This document shows positions 22,001 to 31,785 of a stretch of DNA of 64,000 nt, piece after piece. Position 1 is the stretch's first letter; every line of letters begins with the position of its first letter. The DNA is from Asterella californica. Its lineage: Eukaryota > Streptophyta > Marchantiopsida > Marchantiales > Aytoniaceae. The notes beneath the pieces were generated by a model. That model was not told the DNA's origin. It saw only the letters and a program-made list of their open reading frames with translations, and ran no database searches. The translations under genes and the position numbers were made by a program. Location of the stretch: assembly GCA_036924285.1 (NCBI GenBank), contig JAYKYS010000017.1, positions 5,313,501 to 5,377,500 on the forward strand. Direction: 5' to 3'.

Positions 22001-22509
22001 CATTGCAATTTCTGCAAAGTCCAATCAAGAAGTGAAGAAGCATGTCATGTCTACCTTGGGATGAAGTCACGAACATCCACTAGAGGTTAAGATGTGTGTT
22101 AAAGGACTGAGCAATAAACGACTGCACACATATGTAAGAACGATTGACTATTGTATGAAGGATGAGGTCGAAGAATATGAAAACTATCTATGAGAGTATG
22201 CTCCTTGACGGTAAAGAGCTTATACACTCTTGGGTGCTTGCGATACAAAGAATCGTGTTGAGTTGAGCTAAGATAACATACTAGCTCGTGCACTGCAATA
22301 TAATAAGTATAAGAGCAGTCACCTTCTATTGTCTACTTTCAGCAACTGTCTCTGAGAGATGATAGAATCTGAAAAATACTCTGATTCACCCCGCTGGTTA
22401 ATGCAGGCTGGAATTCAAGTTCCTAGAGTTGATTCCTTGTGAAAACTGTTTCTCCATCCTCAAGAAGTTACACCTGAGGATATTCAAAATACATTTTTTT
22501 TTACAAGAA

Positions 22510-22782
22510 CAACGCAGGTGTGATAACTGTAAAGACAAGTACATGGACACAGCAGACGACGACGCTAGAGACAAAGCCGCTGCAGTGCAGCACGACCGAC
22601 ATCCGTCTGGAACTGTTGGAGCCATCCCAGACGACATTCTGAGCATATCAGACTCCCACCGAGAGGCTTCTAAAAGACCCATCGTAGACAGCCTTCCGGA
22701 CTATGTCCCACTTGCAGAGGCTTTCATGAGATCCACCAGGTCTGAAAGAGCACGTACAACTGAGCACCACGATCTCACCTAG
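22510..22782 (+). other. possible terminal exon, unidentified protein
   Basis: An open stretch after a pyrimidine-rich tract ending in an acceptor-like AG (ttttttttacaagaacaacgcag, outline). It reads CDNCKDKYMDTADDDARDK, then SGTVGAIPDDILSISDS and VDSLPDYVPLAEAFMRS, and stops at 22782. Composition and absence of low-complexity sequence look coding, and the open frame extends back to 22429. CDNC recalls the end of the RecQ helicase zinc motif, but the other cysteines are not visible upstream, so I do not assign it. Confidence 0.25.
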
Positions 22783-25261
22783 CATCTGTATACAACTGAC
22801 CATAGCTAATCTGTATACACTAATCTCAACTCCAAATTTGTGTATACAAATTTAGAGATTGTATAGTTTAAAGAAATCCATGTACAAATTTTAAATTTTA
22901 AATGAAGTTATAGCTAGCGCCTACTCGCCTTTACCACTACGACGCTATCACCAGTGTCTCTGCATCCACTTCGATCGCTACAGACGCTTTCATTTTATAA
23001 CTACAGACTGTCGCGTGACACGTTTTTTTGGCCAATCGTGAACTGCAGCCCTCATTCCAGAACGCTACTGCTTATTGAAGGTCACGCAACCAGAACACTG
23101 GACAGCGACAGTCACTACAGACCTCTACGAAGTGGATATATATACTTCCAATTTTTTTTGCCATCCAAGGGGGTCGTGGAAAATCGCAGTTAGGCTAGGT
23201 GCTACTATACTAGCTTGTCATAGGTCTGGATGTTGTTTCGAAATCGTAAACTGCCTCAATACATTCTCAAACTGAATATTGAACCTTAAGTAACCACAAC
23301 TGACACTAAGAACTAGTCCCTTGAGCGGTATTGGTTTCAACAATATCTTATCTTCTTGTCCCTTGATCAGACATCCTTCTATCATTAAAAGGAACTGGAT
23401 ATGAAGACAAAACTGTCAAACCGGTATTCAAAGAGGCTCGCCAAAGAAGTTCAACAAAAGATCAATTATCAATCGTTTTCAGCTGTTACTGAGCAACTTA
23501 CATGGTAGCATACCGTCGCAATTGTTTTTACAGGAATACAAGATTCATGTGGATTGCATGATACCACGCATAGCTATTCACATGGTGTTATCATTGCTAC
23601 TTTCTTCAACAATATTAACATGTTATTTAGCATGGTAGCACAACAGTAAAATTTTCTATTAGGATCATTGTTAATTATTTAGTTTTGCTATTTACATATG
23701 ACTGTAACTACTGTTCAGATTGATCTTGAGAATGGGATATGCTAATTATACCGCATACTACATCTGACTACGATATCTTTCTTGTGGCTCTTGAGTATCT
23801 TTAACTTGCATGGATGTAATCGTATTCCAATTTCTCCACGTGTCATGTATTTTGATCTATTTTCTACCTCTTCCAGATGAGTCGCACATAATATATTGAA
23901 ATACATACATCAGTTTCTAGCTGAACCTCCATACTTTTATTTTTGGTTTTCTCCACCTCCTTAGACTCACGTAATATTGCAAGATTTGCCTATCGTTGGT
24001 TTTTCTCTTTCTTTATATTATTTACTTATCTGTTTTCAATCTTTCATATACTATAATGTAAAAGTTACGTTGATCTCCAGGTATGCCCTTTCTACTCATC
24101 TTCACCTCAGCCATGTACAATATTGCACAAATGCATTTCTTCCAGTGCAATCTTCATATTCGTTGCTATCATTTTTGGACTCGCTTATATTCAGCATTTC
24201 TAAACACATCTTCTTTCGATATATCCCCATTTTATCTTGTAAATAACCAGATATGCGTGGATCTTTGTCTTGAATCTTAATCTTCATTTGATGTTTTTCT
24301 TCCTTGTATCATGTAGATGTCTATCTAAGATATATGTATGAATGTAGACAATGATTACTATATATACCAATTACGTGGACTAGGTTTGTCCTCCTCGTGA
24401 ACTTTCAAGTAACGTGGGAAATTTTCCACAATTTCCAACATTGATCTTGCTTTCACATGCATATCCCACTGTTTCCGGCAGCAGAACTTAAGGCCTCTAA
24501 TGTACCATAAATTATTCTTCATGAGATTCCGTTGTTGTCTTTGTTATCAAAGCTGTCAAAGATTACGACTGCTACTGCATGATTTAGTTATTGTTACCAC
24601 ATTCACGAGTTTCTAATTACTATGTTACAAATTTAGACTAGATATATGTGACACATTTTACAGCAATAAGAGGTGTCAGCAGATATAATGGGAGATTTGT
24701 TCTATGGTAACCTCTCAATTAAAAGTGCCCAAAATGTACTGAGTGGATGCTTTCACCTGAGCAAAGGAGTGGGTATGAAGAAGAAATTAGAGACACTAGA
24801 AGCACTAAGACAAGAAATTCTGATCAAAAAACGCTTATTCGTGGTGATTATCCACGAGTTAAATATCTTTATAATAGGGAACTTCTTGTTGGTTGAAATC
24901 GGTTACTTTCACTCATTGGTTTTCAAGAACTTGTACTTCTATCGTTGAATAGTGCAATGCTTTGCCTATGGTACCTGATATGTATATAGTGAATCCGTTA
25001 GTCTTTTCTAGCTGTAATATAAACAAATAAGGTTTCGTTCGGTCCACAACTTTTTGATTATAGTTACAGCATCATCACCGTTATAGACGATAAAAGAGGT
25101 AAGGACTTTCAGAAGGCTTCTGTATGTGACATGGTTTGGCCACTTATATCACAAAACCTTTTATCTCCATAACGGCCGTGAAATTAAGATGGACCCATGT
25201 TCTCGCCACGGCTATTTGTTAATGCGGAGTTTCTCTCGCCTGCTCCGCCTTTTATATTCAG
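22783..25261. other. gene-poor AT-rich stretch
   Basis: No gene is supported. A 91-codon plus frame at 24673-24948 (MSADIMGDLFYGNLSIKSAQ at its start) is the only frame with a non-repetitive look, and has no recognised motif. No element ends, tRNA-like sites or long repeats were seen. The part next to 25261 would be the 3' flank of the methyltransferase gene. Confidence 0.4.
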
Positions 25262-26122
25262 CTAATTCTGTATCTCCCAGCTTTGTGAAAGATCCAGTGT
25301 CTCCTCTGCAATTTGTTTTGATATTAAGGATATCCAAAAGTTATCTTCATCGGATGTTTGTTTCAAACGATCACTGATCATCTTGCAGCAGCTTCTGTCA
25401 GTTGTGAGGAAATGGTGCTTTGCAACTTGGCACGCTTTGGCCGTTGAACCGCTACCTGATCCACCGTACGGATCGAAAACGAGGGATCCAGTAGGAAGAT
25501 TCATTGCGTGAATTATTGCCAGCACCAAATAAATCGGGAATGTATCATCATGCTTCTGGGTTGTATCTTCTGTCTTCCAAGGTGTGAACCAGATACTGCC
25601 CCATCTGCTGACGGATGATTTCAAGCTGAAAGGAGGGCCCGGTTCCTTACGAAGCCAATATATGCGCCGTTCTTCCTGGAAGAACCTAGAAGCATCTTTC
25701 TTCGGTAATGCTCTTAATTTCCATATTATTTCTTGTCTAACTCTCCACGGGGTCCGAGTTATCCAGTTAACGGGATGGTAACAGTGGGTTCCTTCATGCT
25801 TCACACTAGAGATGTACCAGAGATGTCCTCCTGGCTTGGTTACACGGTAGAGTTCTTTCAGTAGGGTACTCTGATCTGCTATCTGGTCCTCCCAAGAAAG
25901 GTTATTCCACGAGGACGAGGAAGTCTGCTGCGTCTTTTCATCAACACTTTCTTCATCGCGAACGGGAGGAGATGTGATTGTGCAATCCAGAGTCTCCTGC
26001 GGTAAAGTTTTGGCGTACTCCAAGCACTTCAGTGAAGCGACCTGATTCAGACGTAGTATTTTTCTCCATTGCTCGTCTTCCCTCAGTTCAGGTGTCGCTT
26101 GCTCCTCCTTTTCAATACCCAT
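25262..26122 (-). CDS. beta-class amino DNA methyltransferase (N4-cytosine or N6-adenine type)
   Basis: A 286-codon intact frame. Motif order is that of the beta group of the bacterial N6/N4 methylase family (PF01555): target-side motif IV first (LDCTITSPPV, residues 46-54), then the LYRVTKPGGHLWYIS strand (91-105), the EIIWKLRALP and RRIYWLRKE segments (131-159), and the SAM-binding motif I late (VFDPYGGSGSGSTAKAC, 215-231), followed by a TDRSCCKMISDRL helix. TSPP favours N4-cytosine activity over N6-adenine (DPPY). Two oddities: V replaces the aromatic after SPP, and motif I has GGSGSGST where GGSGTT is usual, as if Gly-Ser were inserted. The ATG at 26122 is the first after an upstream stop, but an exon joined at AG|GGC just before it is possible. 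No restriction-enzyme gene is nearby. It would transfer methyl from SAM to exocyclic amino groups of DNA if active. Confidence 0.75.
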   Translation of the reverse strand: MGIEKEEQATPELREDEQWRKILRLNQVASLKCLEYAKTLPQETLDCTITSPPVRDEESVDEKTQQTSSSSWNNLSWEDQIADQSTLLKELYRVTKPGGHLWYISSVKHEGTHCYHPVNWITRTPWRVRQEIIWKLRALPKKDASRFFQEERRIYWLRKEPGPPFSLKSSVSRWGSIWFTPWKTEDTTQKHDDTFPIYLVLAIIHAMNLPTGSLVFDPYGGSGSGSTAKACQVAKHHFLTTDRSCCKMISDRLKQTSDEDNFWISLISKQIAEETLDLSQSWEIQN

Positions 26123-26141
26123 GAGATAGCAGATGATGCCC

Positions 26142-26357
26142 TTAGGTGATCATTTGATAACTGCATGTTATGCACGTCTCATTCCTGAGTAGTCCAGAAT
26201 TTCTGAAGCCGGAGATGCGAAAGGTCAGCGCCTGTTCCTTGAAATAAGTATTCTGCTCATTATCACGATGCTTTTCATGGACCAGTTTCTGAATGTCAGT
26301 GACGAAAGTGCTCTTTTACTCTTTCACCAGGAGCGGCAGAAGAGCATTTCCGTTGAC
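26142..26357 (-). pseudogene. coding-like segment upstream of the methyltransferase
   Basis: A frame other than that of the methyltransferase reads VNGNALLPLLVKE, a TAA, then STFVTDIQKLVHEKHRDNEQ, YFKEQALTFRISGFRNSGLL and ETCITCSYQMIT, and stops 20 bases before the methyltransferase ATG. The amino-acid mix is that of a real protein and the single stop is an isolated lesion. It could be an upstream exon of the same gene (spliced to AG|GGC at about 26140), a separate decayed gene, or chance. No family recognised. Confidence 0.3.
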
Positions 26358-26399
26358 TTTATCACTTATCTTATTGACGGATTAACTGCAACAGCAAGT

Positions 26400-27502
26400 A
26401 TATTAAAGCGTTAATAGCACTTAGCACAGACATAGAATAAAAGCTACGTAGCTAATAAATGTACTCTGTTGCTTGAATCCACAGAGTTTATCTCTTTAAA
26501 AGGTTCAGCTAGGAAAAGACAGCTCACTATCAGATGATCTAGTTCATAGATCGATTGTAGATTACATGTGAAAACAATGTCTCAGTATCGTTACTAACCG
26601 GTAGTTGCGTAGTGGACAACTAGCAATAGATTTCACCTTGCACTTCTGCCAATACTAGTCCATATACACCCAAATCTTCCGCTATTCTGCATAGCTAATA
26701 ATAATGATTTACAACAAGCGAATCTGAATGTAGCGATTAGATAGATTGATGGATAGATTATAGATTGGTGGAAATACTTTGTATTTTAGAAACATATTTT
26801 TGAAACATGCCAATATCTTTCCCCACGGACCTGTACAGTGAATTTTCGTTTTCTCTTATCAAAAGATGTGTAAATATTAGAAAAACTATTATAATAAACT
26901 ATTATAAAAATCAATTTAATTCATATATGATATATATTAATCCATACCATATATGGATCAGTTAGTTACTCCGAGAGACATTGATTCTCAAAATGCGTCA
27001 TTTTGTGAGAACATTAATTTATGCTCTAACTTTTATCCTCGACAAGATTAAAACATAAATTAATGTACACTTCATATAAATTTCTAAGTGTACACGAAGT
27101 GAATATCCTCCATGCCAAAATCTTAAATAGATAGATAAATTATTTACCACTCTTAGTCCGGGTCGCACTACTCCTTCCAGCGAAGAAGGGGTTGTGCGGT
27201 CCAAACCTAACCTGGCATCTCGTGTTAGGGTTGCCGTAAGTGTATCCGGACCATGTTGTCCCAGCCGCGTGTGATTAACATATCATGTTATTAAACCAAA
27301 GGTCCCATTACATTACTGGCGAGATAACCCATCGCTAAGTAGTTTATTTAGTTTGAAATGTATGAGTCTTCAAGGACTAACCCACTATGTATGCATCTCA
27401 TTGTCGTATCTTCATTTGTTGTCGGCTCTATGCGATCTACAGCTTGAAGACACAGAAAGAGATAGAATAAGAAGATCTCCACCCTACTACATAATATTCA
27501 CT
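26400..27502. other. AT-rich intergenic DNA
   Basis: I see no gene. The stretch near 26900-26960 is rich in ATATAT, and 27180-27300 has a short GC-richer segment. It ends at the target site of the copia element. Confidence 0.5.
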
Positions 27503-27507
27503 ACACA

Positions 27508-27766
27508 TGTAAGAAACTAAGGCAAAGTACTCTAAGACTCTTAGCTAGAAGGCATACACAACTGATGTGTGAGAGAGGAAGCGAGAGAGAGAAAACTGAG
27601 TACTCCAAGCCAAAGGCAAAGTCTGTATAAAGATAATGATAAGGGGACCAGGTGGGTCCTCCTAATATACAAGGGAAAGAGGCAAAGGGTCGAGGGGTGT
27701 TAGCCCCCTTGTGCCTCTTCATAATAACCTCTTAAGGACAGGAACTGTTCACACAGTATTCCGTCA
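27508..27766 (-). repeat. copia 3' LTR
   Basis: 259 bases, TG...CA, read on the minus strand from TGACGGAATACTG to TTTCTTACA. It differs from the 5' LTR at three positions. Confidence 0.95.
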
Positions 27767-27775
27767 CTCCCACTT
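27767..27775 (-). other. copia polypurine tract
   Basis: Minus-strand AAGTGGGAG directly before the 3' LTR; the position and purine run fit second-strand priming. Confidence 0.75.
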
Positions 27776-27837
27776 AGTGACTAGTCCTTAATAATCCGAG
27801 TTTTGGTAACAAGTATTATACTTTAGGAGTTGGTAAA

Positions 27838-27865
27838 CTCTTAGTAAGAATATTCTTACTAAGAG
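27838..27865. repeat. 28-base perfect palindrome at the pol terminus
   Basis: A perfect inverted repeat centred on AATATT. It ends the pol frame early (ADS then TAG). Beyond it, the same protein sense resumes with the LTKSLPTPKV-type ending usual for copia pol, so an insertion or duplication of about 15 bases created the palindrome and the stop. Confidence 0.8.
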
Positions 27866-30800
27866 TCAGCTACCATGTCAGCCGTTGGGCAGTACTGAAC
27901 TAACACTGTTTTGAGAGTGACTTGATCCTTTATGAAGTGATACCGGATATCAATGTGCTTTGTTCTATCATGAAATTTAGTTGTGTCTACTAGAGCAATA
28001 GCACTTTGATTATCACAAAATAAGACCGTTGGCTGTTCATCCTTCAGTCCAATATCTGTGAGTAGTTGTCGTAGCCAGATTGCTTCTGAAGAACACGTGC
28101 TTAATGCTACGTACTCAGCTTCTGTACTTGACAACGCCACAGATTGTTGTCGCTTGGATGACCAACTGATCGCTCCTTGGGCAAAAATGAAACAGTTTCC
28201 AGAAGTAGAACATCGTGATTCAACATCACCTCCCCAATCAGCATCACAATATCCGAAAAGGGAGCGTGGACTAGGAGAGTATCTATACTCAAGATAATAG
28301 TCCAAAGTGCCTTTGATGTATCTGAAAGCTCTCTTCATTCCGGTGATGTGAGTTGGGCCGGGACTTGCCATATGCTGAGATAATGAGCTTATGGTGTAGG
28401 ACAAGTCAGGCCTTGTACATACAGCTGCCCAATTGATGGATCCGGCTGCGCTTTGATATGGATAGCTAGCGCATAAAGCCGTCTCCTCCTCATTGGTGGG
28501 AGGATCATGAGCAGGAAGTTTCTCACTTGGAGTCATGGGAGTACTGACAGGTTTACAGTTCTCCAAACCGAATTGAAATAGCTTTTGAGTGAGGTATAGA
28601 GATTGACTGAGTCTAATCCATCCTATTGATCTGTCTCTGTTTATCTCTATGCTCAAGCAATGGTGTACTTCTCCAATGTCGCTCATCTGGAATCTAGAAC
28701 TGAGTTGTCCTTTTATTTTGGTCATTAACTCCATGCTACTGCTTGCTATGATGGTATCGTCAACATACAAAGCCAAAATCATGAACTGGTTGCCTTGATG
28801 TAGGTAGTAAACATTCCCATCGAGGTCAGACTTGGTGAACCCGAGGGATATGAGAAAACCATCGATTATTAGATACCATTCCCGTAAGGACTGTTTCAAT
28901 CCGTATAGTGTGCGTAGTAATCTGAACACTTGTCCTTTTATCGGGGCAGTGACTCCTTCCGGAACATTCATGTATATCTCCTCATTGAGTGTTCCGTTCA
29001 GGAAAGCTGTCTTAACATCCATCTGGTGCACATGTAAATTATGTTGTGCAGATATAGCCAAAATCAGACGTACCGATTGAACTCTTACCACTGGAGAGAA
29101 AGTGTCGGTGTAGTCGAGGCCGTAGATTTGAGTGAATCCACGAGCCACCAGACGTGCTTTGTATCGAGAGATGGAACCATCGGAGTTCAACTTTAGCTTA
29201 AACGTCCACTTGTTGGTGATGGGACGTCTGCCATGTGGTAAGTCAGTGAACATCCATGTTCCGTTAGCTTGATGTGATTCCAGTTCCTCGTGTATGGCTT
29301 TCTCCCACTGTTCTGCGTTGGGGGAAGAAAGTGCATCTCTGTAGGACACAGGCTCCATGGGGACTGGTGAGAGTGTTACCATCAATGCGCCCTTCTGTTT
29401 CCTCGGCTTTCTTGGTTTTGGAGGAGCAAGGGGATCTTCGTAACCTTCAGCATGGTCACGCCTTGGAGGCACTGATTGTCTTGTTGATCGTCTCAACATT
29501 GGAGGAACAGGAATACTTGTGGGTGAAGGAATCTCCTCTTGTGGAGATTCAGTTGGTGAAGTCTCAGGGACTCGGATCTCCTGCCGTGGCCAACGTTGCT
29601 GGATGCTTGGTGATGTCCTCCTGAGGTAGGGATGGTACTGACTCATGTTTTCAGCTACCGGAGATTGATCACGATGGTAACTTGTTGGTGACGTTGGAGA
29701 TCGAGGGATTGTCAGTGCAGTAGATAGAGTGTTCTGGGTCGACTGTGAGCTGGATGAACTCACAGTCGGAGTTGGTGCGCCTCCTCCACTACCACCTCCT
29801 CCTCCTCCAGAACTGGACGGTGTGACGGGAGGTACAAGTGGACCAGTGATAGGAGGAATGAGAGGCGGCACGAAAGGAGGAGTGAACACTGAGGGAGGGA
29901 GCTGAGCTCCCACTGAAACTAGAGTGGGAGCTTGTGTGGGAGGTACTGGGTGGTTGTTATAGAACTCAATGCTATTCTGGGAAAATTCTTCTGTGAGGAT
30001 AGAATTATCGGGGAGAATAGGTGAGAGTACATGAAGGAAAAGAGATTCGTCAAAGATGACGTCTCGTGATGTGAAAGCATGGCCATCAGATTTACGTTGT
30101 AGACGGTATGCTTTACTGCGTGCACTATAGCCTAGCAAGATGCAGACATGAGAGTGATCATCTAACTTAGAGCGGAGATCAGCTGGGACCTGGGAATATG
30201 CGGTGCATCCAAAAACACGTAGGTGTGAAATATCAGGCTTACGGTTGTGCCACAACTCAAATGGTGTCAACTTAGGAGGGAGTGCCTTTGTTGGACACCT
30301 ATTCTGGATGTAGTTGGCACAGTTGATAGCTTCACCCCAGTAAGGTTTTGGTAAGCTTGACTCATGCAGCATGGTGCGGACAGAATTAAGAAGGGTGTGA
30401 TTTTTCCGTTCAGCAACGCCGTTTTGTTGAGGCGTGTGTGGAATAGTGAGCTGACGCTGGATGCCAAACTCAGTGCAATATGCTTCAAATTCTGTGGATA
30501 GGTACTCACCGCCGTTGTCTGAGCGTAGTGTTTTCAGCTTGTGACCAGTTTGCCGCTCAGCAAAAGCATGGAATTCTTTGAAAGCTTGAAAACAGTCACT
30601 CTTGTAATGGAGTAGCCGAACAACGGTGTGGCGAGAATAATCGTCAATGAAAGTTAAAAAATATTCGTAGCCAGAATATGTGCAAGGGGAAATGCGGCCA
30701 CTTATGTCTGAATGTACCAGCTCAAGGGGTTCTATGGTCCGGGTGGTTGCTACACGTGGGATTTTAGTGCGTGGTTGCTTGCCGTGCTGACATGCTGGAC

Positions 30801-31785
30801 AGATATGTTCTCTTACTTCCCGCAGGTTAAGACCAGTGACAGAGTTCTCGCGTCTAAGCTGGTCTAAGCGTTGTGAGCTAATGTGGGCGAGGCGACGGTG
30901 CCATAGTGTAGTATTGTTGCTAGCGACTGCTGTGTTTGCTGCAAGGTAGGGAAGTGAAGAAACGAGAGCAGGCAAAGGTGTGGGCTCTTGACACGTGTCG
31001 CGGCGTGGATTGATCATCCGGATGGTGCTAACGGACGCATCGTCAACAGAGAGGCAAGGAACGTCTGCGTGGAGACGACCTTGGTCGCTAGTAGTGGAGG
31101 CGCGGTCCGCCCATATGACGGGCTGGGAAGGGTCCCTAGTAAGGGACCCCTGCCCACCATGTGCGGAGCCGCGCCTTTGCATAGGAGCACGGTCCGCCCA
31201 GGTGGCGGGTGGCTCTTTGCCCCTTGGGGGCCGCGACCCGTCGTAGAGGTCCGTGTCCTCCTGGGGGCCTGCGAACTCTCTCGGCGGCGTGGGGGAGTTA
31301 TCCCCACGCGCCGAGGCCGGGCGAGTGCCCGTGGAGGGCCGTGTTCCCGCATGGGGGGATGAGCCCTCCTGGGGTCCTGGCCAAGCGTGGGGAGTAATAT
31401 CCCCACGCCCCGAAGCTAGGCGAGGGCTTGTCGGGGGCCGTGTCCCCGCGTGGGGGGACGTGCCCTCCCGAGGGCCTGGCCAGGCATGGGGATTTATATC
31501 CCCACGCCTCGAGGGCTGGGGAGTGCCCATTGGGGGCCGTGTCCTCGCGTGTGGGGACGTGCCCCCCGTGGGGACCTGCGTCCCGTGCCAGGCGTGGGGT
31601 TTAGTGCCCCCACGCTCCGAGTTGTGGGGGGTTCCCATGGGGGGACGCGACCCCACGTAGGGGTCCGTGCCCCTTGGAGATCCACGGTCTTGGGAGGGCC
31701 GCGATCCGCGATCGAGGGCCCTCCCGCGTCGTGGAGCCCTTGGCACTAGGGTGCCTGTGCCCTCCCGCGAGATGGGAGGGCACAC
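27859..31785 (-). CDS. pol: copia pol: integrase, reverse transcriptase, RNase H
   Basis: A 1308-codon open frame. The first 230 residues are an Arg/Pro/Gly-rich region encoded by a GC-rich tandem repeat and are not a normal copia part. GAG-pre-integrase (LWHRRLAHISSQRLDQL) starts near residue 293; the integrase core follows with LELVHSDISG, LRSDNGGEYLS (about 420) and NGVAERKNHTLL; a Pro/Ser/Gly linker (670-770) precedes RT (WTFKLKLNSDGSISRYKARL, HQMDVKTAFLNG, catalytic LYVDDTIIAS near 1005) and RNase H (YCDADWGGD near 1178, SSTEAEYVALS). The order integrase before RT is diagnostic of Ty1/copia. It lacks only the last 10-15 residues because of the palindrome. The protease lies in the upstream gag frame; the two frames overlap at 31601-31785 within the repeat. 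Confidence 0.93.
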   Translation of the reverse strand: MCPPISREGTGTLVPRAPRRGRALDRGSRPSQDRGSPRGTDPYVGSRPPMGTPHNSERGGTKPHAWHGTQVPTGGTSPHARTRPPMGTPQPSRRGDINPHAWPGPREGTSPHAGTRPPTSPRLASGRGDITPHAWPGPQEGSSPHAGTRPSTGTRPASARGDNSPTPPREFAGPQEDTDLYDGSRPPRGKEPPATWADRAPMQRRGSAHGGQGSLTRDPSQPVIWADRASTTSDQGRLHADVPCLSVDDASVSTIRMINPRRDTCQEPTPLPALVSSLPYLAANTAVASNNTTLWHRRLAHISSQRLDQLRRENSVTGLNLREVREHICPACQHGKQPRTKIPRVATTRTIEPLELVHSDISGRISPCTYSGYEYFLTFIDDYSRHTVVRLLHYKSDCFQAFKEFHAFAERQTGHKLKTLRSDNGGEYLSTEFEAYCTEFGIQRQLTIPHTPQQNGVAERKNHTLLNSVRTMLHESSLPKPYWGEAINCANYIQNRCPTKALPPKLTPFELWHNRKPDISHLRVFGCTAYSQVPADLRSKLDDHSHVCILLGYSARSKAYRLQRKSDGHAFTSRDVIFDESLFLHVLSPILPDNSILTEEFSQNSIEFYNNHPVPPTQAPTLVSVGAQLPPSVFTPPFVPPLIPPITGPLVPPVTPSSSGGGGGGSGGGAPTPTVSSSSSQSTQNTLSTALTIPRSPTSPTSYHRDQSPVAENMSQYHPYLRRTSPSIQQRWPRQEIRVPETSPTESPQEEIPSPTSIPVPPMLRRSTRQSVPPRRDHAEGYEDPLAPPKPRKPRKQKGALMVTLSPVPMEPVSYRDALSSPNAEQWEKAIHEELESHQANGTWMFTDLPHGRRPITNKWTFKLKLNSDGSISRYKARLVARGFTQIYGLDYTDTFSPVVRVQSVRLILAISAQHNLHVHQMDVKTAFLNGTLNEEIYMNVPEGVTAPIKGQVFRLLRTLYGLKQSLREWYLIIDGFLISLGFTKSDLDGNVYYLHQGNQFMILALYVDDTIIASSSMELMTKIKGQLSSRFQMSDIGEVHHCLSIEINRDRSIGWIRLSQSLYLTQKLFQFGLENCKPVSTPMTPSEKLPAHDPPTNEEETALCASYPYQSAAGSINWAAVCTRPDLSYTISSLSQHMASPGPTHITGMKRAFRYIKGTLDYYLEYRYSPSPRSLFGYCDADWGGDVESRCSTSGNCFIFAQGAISWSSKRQQSVALSSTEAEYVALSTCSSEAIWLRQLLTDIGLKDEQPTVLFCDNQSAIALVDTTKFHDRTKHIDIRYHFIKDQVTLKTVLVQYCPTADMVADS
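31245..31640 (-). repeat. GC-rich tandem repeat inside copia gag-pol, 99-base unit
   Basis: About four units of 99-108 bases (33-36 codons), read in protein as GTSPHAGTRPP ... RGDITPHAWPGP(Q/R)E. Flanking sequence to about 31090 and 31790 is similarly GC-rich with half-units (GSRPP, WADRA). The unit length is a multiple of three, which keeps pol open. It is absent from ordinary copia elements and sharply richer in G+C than the rest of the window. Confidence 0.85.

Noticed and set aside
22510..22560. RecQ helicase zinc motif (CDNC)
   Set aside because: The upstream cysteines and helicase domains are not visible; the match is four residues.
25262..26122. Bacterial contamination or a restriction-modification system
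   Set aside because: Flanks are AT-rich eukaryotic-looking DNA with plant retroelements on both sides and no restriction gene; contamination should still be tested by read depth.
30988..31749. Several plus-strand GC-rich frames of 80-135 codons
   Set aside because: Antisense to the in-frame tandem repeat of copia; open because of composition.
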